From NCBI GenBank assembly GCA_015233515.1, contig JADFXS010000185.1:652-5878 (forward strand): a DNA stretch of 5,227 nucleotides, read 5' to 3'. A program made the position numbers and the translations under genes. Positions within the stretch are counted from its first letter, which is position 1. Each line of letters begins with the position of its first letter. Under the pieces are notes generated by a model, which had not been told where the DNA came from, did no database searches, and saw only the letters and a program-made list of their open reading frames with translations. Of this stretch, positions 1-5,227 are shown piece after piece. This DNA comes from Deltaproteobacteria bacterium (lineage in GTDB: Bacteria; Desulfobacterota; Desulfarculia; Adiutricales; JAGVGV01).

Positions 1-119
1 CCGGCGCCGTTAGCACCGATCAGAGCTACAGCCTCGCCCTCTTCGGCCCGAAATGATACTCCATGCAGCGCTTCTATGGTGCCATATTTAACGAATAGAT
101 TTTCCACGGACAGCAGCAT
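1..119 (-). CDS. livF: LivF-type ABC transporter ATPase, N-terminal fragment (runs off the window)
   Basis: This is the first 39 codons of the second ATP-binding subunit of the LIV transporter; the rest lies beyond position 1. The visible protein begins MLLSVENLFVKYGTIEALHG and continues to ALIGANGAG, which is the start of the Walker A P-loop (family form GANGAGKT/S). The window ends before the lysine. The YG(x)nALHGVS pattern before the P-loop is the usual beta-strand and A-loop region of LivF proteins. In the family, LivF pairs with LivG on the cytoplasmic face of the LivHM pore and hydrolyses ATP. The ATG at 119-117 shares its A with the TGA stop of livG (TGATG). No good Shine-Dalgarno lies at the right distance (GGGAG is about 13 nt away), so translational coupling to livG is likely. 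Identity rests on position and these motifs; it is partial only because of the window edge. Confidence 0.93.
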   Translation of the reverse strand, partial: MLLSVENLFVKYGTIEALHGVSFRAEEGEAVALIGANGA

Positions 120-886
120 CAGATTAAATCATCTCCCAGGTAAGCTTTAATGACCGCCGGATTATTTCGGATGTCTTCCGGAGTGCCGACCGCAATGGTC
201 TGACCAAAATCAACAACCTGAATCCACTCACATAAACTCATGACTACCTGCATCTGGTGTTCGATCATCCATACCGTCAGTTTAAATTCGTGATGGATGC
301 GTCGGATCAGATCAATCAGGCCGGTGAGATCAGCCGTGTTTAGACCGGCCGCCGGTTCGTCCAGCATTAATAATGCCGGATTTATGGATAAGGCTCGCGC
401 GATTTCCACTCGTCTTCGTAATCCGTAAGGCAGGTTTTTGGGCCTTTCCTCGGCATAGGTCCTCAGGTCCAAGGCTTCCAGTATGGAAATGGCCTCTTTA
501 GTAATTCCATTCTCGCGTCGGACATAGTTGCCGGAACGCATCACCGAGCCCCAGAGTCCGTAGCCTAAATTGGAATGATGCGAGACCATGATGTTTTCCA
601 ATACAGTCATATCATTCCATAAACGGATATTCTGAAAAGTTCGGGCGATCCCGAGGGAGGTGATTTGATGAGGTTTCATTCCCGCTGTTTTACGGCCGTT
701 GAAAACAATCGTTCCGGATGTCGGTTGATAAAAACCACTGACCAAATTGAAAATCGTGGTCTTGCCGGCCCCATTGGGACCGATCAATCCACACATCTGT
801 CCCGGCTCCAGATGAACACTAAAATCGTAGACGGCCCGTAATCCACCGAAAAGCTGAGATATGTTTTCTATTTCCAAAAGAGCCAT
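119..886 (-). CDS. livG: LivG-type ABC transporter ATP-binding protein
   Basis: Cytoplasmic ATPase of the LIV amino acid importer, 255 aa, the normal length for LivG. Visible motifs in order: Walker A GPNGAGKT at residues 36-43; Q-loop ARTFQN with Gln85; the LivG-specific insert after the Q-loop (about 91-128); ABC signature region LPYGLRRRVEIARAL at 152-166; Walker B ALLMLDEP at 171-178 with Asp176 and catalytic Glu177; D-loop AAGLN at 179-183; H-loop His210 in MIEHQM; and the C-terminal VDFGQTIAVGTP at 225-236 typical of the family. The last signature residue is Leu156 where LivG proteins usually have Gln (YGQQRR). The first signature residues are also the divergent LxYG form normal for LivG. 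The ATG at 886-884 lies 10 bp after the livM stop with only a weak purine-rich AGAGCGG upstream, so coupling to livM is probable. Its stop overlaps the livF start. All catalytic residues are present, so it is expected to be active. Confidence 0.97.
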   Translation of the reverse strand: MALLEIENISQLFGGLRAVYDFSVHLEPGQMCGLIGPNGAGKTTIFNLVSGFYQPTSGTIVFNGRKTAGMKPHQITSLGIARTFQNIRLWNDMTVLENIMVSHHSNLGYGLWGSVMRSGNYVRRENGITKEAISILEALDLRTYAEERPKNLPYGLRRRVEIARALSINPALLMLDEPAAGLNTADLTGLIDLIRRIHHEFKLTVWMIEHQMQVVMSLCEWIQVVDFGQTIAVGTPEDIRNNPAVIKAYLGDDLI

Positions 887-896
887 GTTTGCCGCT

Positions 897-1973
897 CTAC
901 TTGAATTGATAATATTTTTTTAATCTGGGGAAGATATCGGACAGCTCCCGATCACCCATAATACCCTCCGGACGAAATTGCATGACCACAATCAGAAGCA
1001 AGGGGATCAAGACCCACTTCCAAATCTGTGATACTTCGTAGGTGGCCGGAAGTATGTTCACCCAATGTAAAGCGCTGTTGATCCAGGGGATGACAAATCG
1101 CAAGGCCTCCAACAACGCGGTATATAACACCGCGGATATGACCGCCCCGGAAATGGAGCCCATACCGCCTAAATAAACCATGACCAGACATTCCGTGGAT
1201 TTAAGTAAAGTGAAGGAGCCGGGGTTGACATAGCCCAGAACATGGGCGAAAAGTCCCCCAGCCAAACCGGCCAGCGCCGATGAAAGCATGAAAGCGACCA
1301 TTTTCATATGATTGGTATTCACGCTCATGATCTCGGCGGCGATTTCATCCTGGCAGATGGCGATTATTCCCTTACCATAAGTGGAGGTAATAAAACGACG
1401 AATAAACCAAATTGTAAAAACTGTTCCCAAAAGAACCCAAATCATCATCCAGGGAATGGCGACAACTTCGTTCATGGCGGACAGGACTTGGCTCATTCCC
1501 ATGAATCCGCGGGCGCCGCCGATGGTATTGATATTTTCGATGGTGCTTTTGACAATGTAGCTGGCGGCGATGGTAATGATCGCCAAATAGTCGCCGCGAG
1601 TTTTAAAGGAAGGAATGGCCACCAAAAGGCCGACCACGCCGGCGGCGGCGGCTCCGCCCAGCAGACAAACCGGAAACAGCCAGACCGCGGTATGGGGCGG
1701 CAAGAGTGGTCCGCCGAACAATTTGTCCTGAGTGAACAAAGCCGTGGACATCAGGGAGGATACATACGCGCCCACCGCCATGAACCCGGCGTGGCCGCAG
1801 GAAAACTCACCCATATTTCCATTCACTATGTTCAAGCTGGTAGACAAGATGATGTTCACGCCCATGAACATGATCACGGTTTGCCAGTAGAGGTTCAAAA
1901 ATTCACGGTGAGACAGCCAGGTAATCAGTCCGACTATCAGTATGAGCAAAATAGGGACGTTATATTTCTTCAT
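897..1973 (-). CDS. livM: LivM-type branched-chain amino acid ABC transporter permease
   Basis: Inner-membrane permease, 358 aa, that in the family forms the translocation pore with LivH and docks onto LivG/LivF. The N-terminus (about residues 7-20) is a first hydrophobic helix, with further helices at about 30-50, 60-80, 97-120, 127-145, 172-192, 226-248, 262-292 and 317-332. Family hallmarks include NIVNGNMGEFSCGHAGFMAV (48-67), equivalent to the G(Q/L)xSLGHAAFMxIGAY signature, followed by GAY; RGDYLAIITIA at 126-136; the cytoplasmic coupling stretch GKGIIAICQDEIAAEIMSVN at 200-219; GGMGSISGAV at 269-278; and the C-terminal FRPEGIMG at 333-340 (usually FRPxGLxG). A charged Lys/Tyr-rich tail follows. 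The ATG at 1973-1971 has an in-frame TGA a few codons upstream and only a weak GGGA six bases before it. A 12-codon ORF with a better ribosome site overlaps its start. It lies 42 bp after livH and 10 bp before livG, clearly in the same transcript. Confidence 0.96.
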   Translation of the reverse strand: MKKYNVPILLILIVGLITWLSHREFLNLYWQTVIMFMGVNIILSTSLNIVNGNMGEFSCGHAGFMAVGAYVSSLMSTALFTQDKLFGGPLLPPHTAVWLFPVCLLGGAAAAGVVGLLVAIPSFKTRGDYLAIITIAASYIVKSTIENINTIGGARGFMGMSQVLSAMNEVVAIPWMMIWVLLGTVFTIWFIRRFITSTYGKGIIAICQDEIAAEIMSVNTNHMKMVAFMLSSALAGLAGGLFAHVLGYVNPGSFTLLKSTECLVMVYLGGMGSISGAVISAVLYTALLEALRFVIPWINSALHWVNILPATYEVSQIWKWVLIPLLLIVVMQFRPEGIMGDRELSDIFPRLKKYYQFK

Positions 1974-1998
1974 AGAATATCCCAGGAGTGATTTTCAT
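1960..1998 (-). CDS. possible 12-codon coupling/leader ORF overlapping the livM start
   Basis: In the livH-livM gap an ATG at 1998-1996 opens a short frame encoding MKITPGIFYEEI, ending at TAA 1962-1960 inside livM (about codons 4-5, another frame). It is preceded by GGAGA at 2011-2007, 8 nt from the ATG, which is a better Shine-Dalgarno than the one in front of livM and begins just beyond the livH stop. Ribosomes ending livH could reload here and terminate across the livM start, feeding livM by coupling. This is inference: the peptide has no recognisable family, and short ATG frames arise by chance. Confidence 0.25.
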   Translation of the reverse strand: MKITPGIFYEEI

Positions 1999-2015
1999 TG
2001 CGGCGGTCTCCGGTT

Positions 2016-2927
2016 TCAAATTTTCTGGTACCTGGCCACGCCGAACAAACCGGTAGGTTTCATCGCCAGGATCAGAAGCAGGATGGTGAAAGCGATCAGA
2101 TCGCGAAAAGTAGAAGGAAAAACCGCGACCACCATAATTTCCACGAACCCGAGCAGAAATCCTCCGGCAAAAGCTCCGCGAATTTCCCCGATGCCGCCGA
2201 CCACGGCCGCGATAAAGGCCTTCCAGCCCACCAGAGCGCCCATGTAAGGATCCAGGACCGGAAAACTCATGGCATATAACAGACCGGCCAAGCCGGCAAA
2301 ACTCGATCCCAGAACAAAAGTGAAAACAACCACCGTATCAGAGGGTATCCCCATTAAAGGCAGAGCAAAACGATCATAGGAGATGGCGCGCATGGCCATG
2401 CCGATTTTCGTTCGGGAAACGATAAACTCCAAAAATAAAAACACCAGGACGGCTGTGACAATGACCACAATTTTCAGGTTGGTGAAGCTAACTCCACCGA
2501 CATTGTAAATGACGGTCTCCATCAAAGACGGAAAATATCGGCGACTGGCGCCGAGCATGGCCAGATTTCCATTTTCAAGAATAACACCGCACATCAGGGC
2601 GGTGATGACCACATAGAGGCGATGAGCTCCTTTGAGACGCAGCGGCCGATAAGCAATTCGCTCCAGAGTCACGCCGACCACGGAAGTCAGGATCATGGTC
2701 AAAGGGATTACCAAGGCCAGGACGCCCCAGGCAGGCAGGATTTTGGCGCCGATGAGAAGCGTGGCGACAAAAAAAGCAATATAAGCGCCCACCATGAAAA
2801 CATCGCCATGGGCGAAATTGATCAGCAGAAGAACGCCGTAGACCAGGCAATAACCCAAGGCAATAAGTGAATAATAACTACCTAGCTGCAACGCGTTGAG
2901 GATGTTTTGAATAATGAATTCAATCAA
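2016..2927 (-). CDS. livH: LivH-type branched-chain amino acid ABC transporter permease
   Basis: Inner-membrane permease, 303 aa, the usual LivH length, partner of LivM. Family motifs are clear: LQLGSYYSLIALGYCLVYGV at 13-32 (first helix; LivH form LxxGSxYALIAxGYTMVYGI); INFAHGDVFMVGAY at 36-49; LERIAYRPLR at 88-97, the conserved cytoplasmic loop; IGMAMRAISYDRFALPLMGI at 175-194, the coupling region for the ATPase; AVVGGIGEIRGAFAGGFLLG at 241-260; and KPTGLFG at 290-296. About eight hydrophobic segments are visible. The start is a TTG at 2927-2925, not ATG: the first in-frame ATG is residue 45, inside a conserved motif, so it would remove the first helix. A strong AAGGGG at 2940-2935 sits 7 nt before the TTG and fixes the start. 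It is 275 bp from the end of the substrate-binding gene and 42 bp from livM. Confidence 0.96.
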   Translation of the reverse strand: MIEFIIQNILNALQLGSYYSLIALGYCLVYGVLLLINFAHGDVFMVGAYIAFFVATLLIGAKILPAWGVLALVIPLTMILTSVVGVTLERIAYRPLRLKGAHRLYVVITALMCGVILENGNLAMLGASRRYFPSLMETVIYNVGGVSFTNLKIVVIVTAVLVFLFLEFIVSRTKIGMAMRAISYDRFALPLMGIPSDTVVVFTFVLGSSFAGLAGLLYAMSFPVLDPYMGALVGWKAFIAAVVGGIGEIRGAFAGGFLLGFVEIMVVAVFPSTFRDLIAFTILLLILAMKPTGLFGVARYQKI

Positions 2928-2934
2928 GGGCGTT

Positions 2935-2940
2935 CCCCTT
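2935..2940 (-). promoter_or_regulatory. ribosome binding site that fixes the TTG start of livH
   Basis: The minus strand reads AAGGGGAACGCCCTTG: the purine-rich AAGGGG lies 7 nt before the TTG. No ATG or GTG nearby would keep the conserved first helix of LivH, so this site decides the start codon. Confidence 0.8.
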
Positions 2941-3157
2941 AAGTGAAAAAGAATCCTGCCCGTCGGTTTTGAGCAGGTAAGTCAGCCGCCAAAGCGCAAG
3001 CATTTCCGTTTTCGGTTTTATTTCGCATTCAAAAATGCCTAAAAACCAAGACCGGGAAATAAAATTTTTTCGCGAATATTGGTGCGTAAAGAATTAATAT
3101 TAAATTCGATCCGACTTTCCGGAAGACGCATCGACCACGAGCAACAGCGGTCACGAC

Positions 3158-3187
3158 ACGGGCCGAAGCTGATCGACTTCGGCCCGT
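3158..3187 (-). promoter_or_regulatory. strong intercistronic hairpin directly after the substrate-binding gene
   Basis: A perfect 11-bp inverted repeat, ACGGGCCGAAG at 3158-3168 and CTTCGGCCCGT at 3177-3187, encloses an 8-nt loop. In the transcript it begins about 15 nt after the livK stop codon. Neither strand has a run of T after the stem, so it is not a standard intrinsic terminator. In binding-protein operons such stems usually protect the 3' end of the SBP message or cause partial termination, giving more SBP than permease. That role is inferred here. A second, shorter pairing (ATCGAC at 3172-3177 with GTCGAT at 3194-3199) overlaps the loop and could compete with it. Confidence 0.7.
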
Positions 3188-3202
3188 TAGGACGTCGATT
3201 GA

Positions 3203-3529
3203 TCACGGACAAACGGATTTGTAAAATTCGTATTTGCCGTCTTTATTGATCTGGACCACCACGGCGCATTTAATCGGATCGCCGCTGCCTTTGAAAGTCA
3301 CATTACCGGTGATGCCGGGAAAGTCCTTCATCTTGCCGATTTGTTCCTGAATGGCCGTGCGATCGGCCTTGACGTCACCAGTCAGCTTGCCGGCATTTTT
3401 AATAGCCGCCAGGACTAGACCAACGGCATCCCAAGTCAGTGCCGCCACGTCGTCCGGAACTTTTTTATAAGCCGCTTCATAGCGATCTATAAACTCTTTG
3501 GTCGCGCCCTTGGCGCCGGCCGCGGCGTA
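3203..3529 (-). CDS. LIV-type substrate-binding protein, C-terminal fragment in another frame
   Basis: This is the C-terminal lobe of the same binding protein. Homology resumes at Tyr (codon 3529-3527) with YAAAGAKGATKEFIDRYEAA, then YKKVPDDVAALTWDAVGLVL, the hallmark (D/E)xxAxxxYDAxxL helix of LivK proteins. Next come GITGNVTFKGSGDPIKCAV and QINKDGKYEFYKSVCP before the TGA at 3205-3203. The two late cysteines (in IKCAV and SVCP) could form a disulfide. The first usable start in this frame is a GTG at 3448-3446, giving 81 aa, but it has no role as a real start: it lies within conserved sequence and would make a piece without a signal peptide. Treat it as part of the gene beginning at 4343, not as a separate protein. 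Confidence 0.8.
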   Translation of the reverse strand, partial: YAAAGAKGATKEFIDRYEAAYKKVPDDVAALTWDAVGLVLAAIKNAGKLTGDVKADRTAIQEQIGKMKDFPGITGNVTFKGSGDPIKCAVVVQINKDGKYEFYKSVCP

Positions 3530-4343
3530 TGAGTGCTAAAGTACGCGCCCTTGCAGTCGTCTCCGCACAGACCCATGAATCACTTCCCAGAGTCGGTTTC
3601 TTCCAGCCCATGGCTTTGGCCTGCTTGATAATCAGCGGAACTTCGCTGTAGAACTGCGGAACGAACATAACATCCGGATTGGCCTTCATGATTTTCGTCA
3701 ACTGTCCGTTGAAGTCCACGTCCTTCGTAGTGAACGTCTCATAAGACACTACTGATCCGGCGCCGTTGAGCTCCTCGAAGGTCTTCTTGAAGAACTCGGC
3801 AATGCCTTTGGAATAGTCATTGGCGATGTCAAATAGGACGGCGGCTTTTTTGGCCTTGAGTTCCTCGGTGGCCAACTTGGCCGCCACGGCGCCCTGGAAG
3901 TCGTCCAGGAAGCAGGCTCTGAAGACGTAATTTCGATTTTTAGTGGTGTTAGGGTTGGTAGACCACGGCGAAACCAAAGGAGTTTTCAAGTTGTTGGCCA
4001 CTTCCCCGGAAGGAACGGCCTGTTTGCTCTGGTTAGGGCCGACGATGGCCAGAACGTTGTTCTGAGTGATGAGTTTGTTGGTAACCGCGACCGAGGATTC
4101 GGCTTTGGCCTCGTTGTCTTCATAGAGGAATTCCAACATGTACTTTTTGCCGCCGACATCAAAGCCGCCGGCGTCATTGATCTGCTTCTTGAGCATTTCA
4201 CCGGCATTCTTGGAGGATTCTCCCACATCCGGCACGTCGCCGGTCAATTCAATGTTGAAGCCGATCTTGATGGTATCAGCTCCGTATGCTACCACCGGAA
4301 GAATCAAAAACGCCGCTAAAAGCCCAATCACCAATTTCCTCAT
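3477..4343 (-). CDS. livK: LIV-type substrate-binding protein, N-terminal part with off-frame tail
   Basis: As read, this 288-aa frame encodes a periplasmic amino-acid-binding protein (peripla_BP_6, LivK type) that would capture substrate for LivHMGF. Residues 1-22 are a Sec signal peptide (MRKL, hydrophobic core, AYGA with cleavage before Asp23) and there is no lipobox Cys, so the product is a soluble periplasmic protein. Lobe 1 begins TIKIGFNIELTGDVPDVGES (24-43). The ligand region includes AIVGPNQSKQAVPSGEVAN (99-117) and TPLVSPWSTNP (121-131). ANDYSKG (174-180), FTTKDVDFNGQLTKI (204-218) and the hinge-side GSDSW (253-257) follow. From residue 258 the frame is wrong: the Arg-rich tail to residue 288 has no family resemblance. 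The ATG at 4343-4341 is supported by a perfect AGGAGG. Without lobe 2 this product should not bind substrate. Confidence 0.85.
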   Translation of the reverse strand: MRKLVIGLLAAFLILPVVAYGADTIKIGFNIELTGDVPDVGESSKNAGEMLKKQINDAGGFDVGGKKYMLEFLYEDNEAKAESSVAVTNKLITQNNVLAIVGPNQSKQAVPSGEVANNLKTPLVSPWSTNPNTTKNRNYVFRACFLDDFQGAVAAKLATEELKAKKAAVLFDIANDYSKGIAEFFKKTFEELNGAGSVVSYETFTTKDVDFNGQLTKIMKANPDVMFVPQFYSEVPLIIKQAKAMGWKKPTLGSDSWVCAETTARARTLALIRRGRRQGRDQRVYRSL

Positions 4344-4350
4344 GATTCTG

Positions 4351-4356
4351 CCTCCT
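4351..4356 (-). promoter_or_regulatory. consensus ribosome binding site of livK
   Basis: The minus strand reads GGGGAGGAGG followed by CAGAATC and ATG. AGGAGG is a full anti-16S match at an ideal 7-nt spacing. It is the strongest Shine-Dalgarno in the window, as expected for the most abundant component, the binding protein. Confidence 0.85.
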
Positions 4357-4396
4357 CCCCATTAAGGTTTGTCATTGCGGATGCTCGTTCCTAGAC

Positions 4397-4424
4397 ACTA
4401 TAACCGGATGTTTTTGAACGCCAA
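4397..4424 (-). promoter_or_regulatory. candidate sigma-70 promoter of the liv operon
   Basis: On the minus strand TTGGCG (4424-4419; 4/6 to TTGACA) is followed after 16 bp by TATAGT (4402-4397; 5/6 to TATAAT). Transcription would start near 4390, giving a leader of about 45-50 nt before the livK ATG. No better pair was found by eye in the gap. Confidence 0.45.
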
Positions 4425-4630
4425 ATGATAATGATGAGCCATAGAATCATAACCAGCTGGCAAATTCAATAGATTTTTTTCTAAAAAGAAACTCCTTGAC
4501 CGCCAAAGATAAAATTTTAACCCGCCCCTAGGATTTTCAGTTTGGAACAAATCCGGCCGGCCCACTATAAACGGCTTTTCCAACTATCTTGTTATATTAA
4601 AATTATCCGTATATTCTCCTGGGAGTCCAT

Positions 4631-4662
4631 GGCCGAATCAACGGGCGGCCGAATCAACGGGC
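4631..4662. repeat. perfect 16-bp tandem duplication at the end of the mscS-like gene
   Basis: The 16-mer GGCCGAATCAACGGGC occurs twice head to tail, at 4631-4646 and 4647-4662, with no mismatch. The stop codon of the mscS-like gene (TGA at 4640-4638) lies inside the copy distal to the gene. Because 16 is not a multiple of 3, the second copy is read in another frame and supplies that stop. Confidence 0.95.
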
Positions 4663-5227
4663 AAGATATGTGATCCCTTCACTTCTTCAATACAAACCGT
4701 ACGATGGGGAAAAGGCATTTCAATTCCTGACTGATCAAAAATTTTTTTGATCCGTCGGTTGAATTCCCGGCCGATTTCCCATTGCTTCATGGGTTTGGTA
4801 GTGACCCGTGCCCGAATCACTATCGACGACTCGGCAAAACGATCCAAGCCGAAAATCTCCAGAGGTTGAAGAATATCCGGACCATACCGGGTATCGGCCT
4901 GCATTTCCCGACCTAATTCTTCCAGAACCGTCATGACCCGATCCACATCCTCCTTGTAAGAAACATGAACATCAAACATGTATCGCGAAAAAACCTTGGT
5001 CATATTGGTGACGGAGTCGATCGAGCTGTTGGGAATGATATGAACGTTTCCTTCTCCGTCGCGAAGGCGGGTCGCCCTTAACCCGATGGCTTCCACCAGC
5101 CCGCTTTTCGCGCCCACCTGGACCCAGTCTCCCACGGAAATCATGTCCTGAAGTATGATAAATACTCCGTTGATAATATCCTTGACCAAAGATTGAGCTC
5201 CCAAACCCACGCCTATACCTATAATAC
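4638..5227 (-). CDS. MscS-family mechanosensitive ion channel, C-terminal part (5' end outside the window)
   Basis: About 195 C-terminal residues of a small-conductance mechanosensitive channel, which in the family opens on membrane tension to release solutes in hypo-osmotic shock. The visible part starts in the pore-lining TM3 with IIGIGVGLGAQSLVKDIING, the Gly/Ala-rich helix in the form of MscS proteins resembling Bacillus YkuT. The beta domain follows with FIILQDMISVGDWVQVG and GLVEAIGLRATRLRDGEGN, then VHIIPNSSIDSVTNMTK, a diagnostic motif of the family. The alpha/beta C-terminal domain covers the rest, including FAESSIVIRARVTTKP and the final helix region ending in GIEMPFPHRTVCIEE. The frame is open to the window edge; a GTG at 5210 lies inside TM3 and is not a real start. 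The last residues (PVDSAAR) are set by the 16-bp duplication. It lies 294 bp before livK on the same strand, with no evident functional link. Confidence 0.92.
   Translation of the reverse strand, partial: IIGIGVGLGAQSLVKDIINGVFIILQDMISVGDWVQVGAKSGLVEAIGLRATRLRDGEGNVHIIPNSSIDSVTNMTKVFSRYMFDVHVSYKEDVDRVMTVLEELGREMQADTRYGPDILQPLEIFGLDRFAESSIVIRARVTTKPMKQWEIGREFNRRIKKIFDQSGIEMPFPHRTVCIEEVKGSHILPVDSAAR

Larger units (their letters stand above)
2928..3202. other. 275-bp gap between the substrate-binding gene and livH
   Basis: No gene or convincing ORF is seen here. Besides the strong hairpin at 3158-3187 it holds only weak structures. One is GCATT/AATGC with a 4-nt loop at 3025-3038. Another is a 5-bp stem CCTGC/GCAGG (2955-2959 with 2973-2977, 13-nt loop) which on the minus strand is followed by ATTCTTTTT shortly before the livH ribosome site; it is too weak to call a terminator. 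There are also AT-rich palindromes, TTAATATTAA near 3093-3102 and TTCCGGAA near 3117-3124. I see no good -35/-10 pair for an internal livH promoter, so livH probably depends on read-through from livK. Confidence 0.55.
3203..4343 (-). pseudogene. livK: frame-disrupted livK-like periplasmic substrate-binding protein gene (whole extent)
   Basis: Three consecutive minus-strand segments in three frames together make one nearly full-length type I periplasmic binding protein. Segment A runs 4343 to about 3573 (257 aa, ending GSDSW). Segment B runs about 3570-3529 and encodes LCGDDCKGAYFSTH. Segment C runs 3529-3203 (108 aa, YAAAGAKGATKEF to YKSVCP). The sum is about 379 aa, close to the family length. 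Homologues normally have about six or seven more residues between the SDSW and CGDDCKG motifs, so a small deletion with a frame change is likely there. At the B/C junction the sequence reads CATAC where CATTAC (His-Tyr) would restore the frame, so a single missing T explains it. The rest of the gene is well conserved with no other stops, so it is either a very young pseudogene or an intact gene carrying sequence errors. Confidence 0.8.
4344..4637. other. 294-bp gap between the mscS-like gene and livK
   Basis: No convincing gene. It holds the livK promoter candidate (4397-4424) and ribosome site (4351-4356). Upstream of the promoter there is an 8-bp palindrome CCAGCTGG at 4453-4460, a conceivable operator core, and AT-rich stretches including TAAAATTTTA at 4510-4519. 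I find no GC-rich stem plus T-run that would clearly terminate the mscS-like transcript, so some read-through into liv is possible. Confidence 0.6.

Noticed and set aside
1308..1991. Long plus-strand open frame (227 codons) opposite livM
   Set aside because: It lies wholly antisense to a clear permease gene, has a low-complexity His/Gly/Gln/Asn-rich translation with no family resemblance, and is a mirror of livM codon use.
3158..3187. Calling the livK hairpin a Rho-independent terminator that ends the operon
   Set aside because: No T-tract follows on either strand, and livH-livM-livG-livF continue in the same direction as the expected rest of the transporter.
3503..3553. 10-bp direct repeat CAAGGGCGCG (3553-3544 and 3512-3503, minus strand) as a mobile-element or deletion scar
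   Set aside because: Both copies encode ordinary Lys-Gly-Ala codons of the binding protein; the repeat does not coincide with the positions of the frame breaks.
3461..3580. Programmed ribosomal frameshifting to join the livK segments
   Set aside because: No slippery heptamer lies at either break. The only A-run (T6 at 3461-3466 on the plus strand) is beyond both breaks and is read correctly in frame C. Two shifts plus missing residues are better explained by indels.
4496..4524. Plus-strand TTGACC as a promoter -35 box
   Set aside because: No -10 element occurs at 16-18 bp, and no plus-strand gene exists in the window.
4398..4583. 61-codon minus-strand frame in the gap before livK
   Set aside because: It starts with TTG without a usable Shine-Dalgarno, has no recognisable motif, and runs across the likely livK promoter.

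Overview
The window holds most of a LIV-type (branched-chain amino acid or related hydrophobic/polar amino acid) ABC transporter operon, read entirely on the minus strand, preceded by the 3' part of an MscS-family mechanosensitive channel gene on the same strand. In transcription order (high to low coordinates) the layout is: mscS-like gene (5' end outside the window), a 294-bp gap with a plausible sigma-70 promoter, a periplasmic substrate-binding protein gene (livK-like, broken by two frame changes), a 275-bp gap with a strong GC-rich hairpin, permease livH (TTG start), a 42-bp gap with a possible mini-ORF, permease livM, ATPase livG, and the first 39 codons of ATPase livF, whose start overlaps the livG stop.

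The order K-H-M-G-F is the classical LIV/HAAT set: LivK captures substrate in the periplasm, LivH and LivM form the membrane pore, and LivG and LivF drive transport by hydrolysing ATP. The substrate cannot be read from the sequence. Homologues of this SBP type bind branched-chain amino acids, other amino acids, amides, urea or aromatic acids.

The organism is probably a Gram-negative (diderm) bacterium. The SBP has a Sec signal peptide without a lipobox cysteine, so it should be free in a periplasm. Base composition is mid-range and looks even across the genes, with no mobile element, RNA gene, CRISPR or sign of recent transfer. The style of the SBP, with paired cysteines in its second lobe and a Cys-Pro C-terminus, reminds me of Desulfobacterota/deltaproteobacterial LIV systems, but that is a low-confidence impression.

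I do not see an undescribed system here. The observations worth checking are: two frame disruptions within about 45 bp of livK (either sequence/assembly errors or a young pseudogene); an exact 16-bp tandem duplication that sets the present stop codon of the mscS-like gene; an 11-bp perfect stem just after livK without a U-tract, well placed to favour SBP over permease expression; and a 12-codon ORF with its own Shine-Dalgarno that bridges livH and livM.
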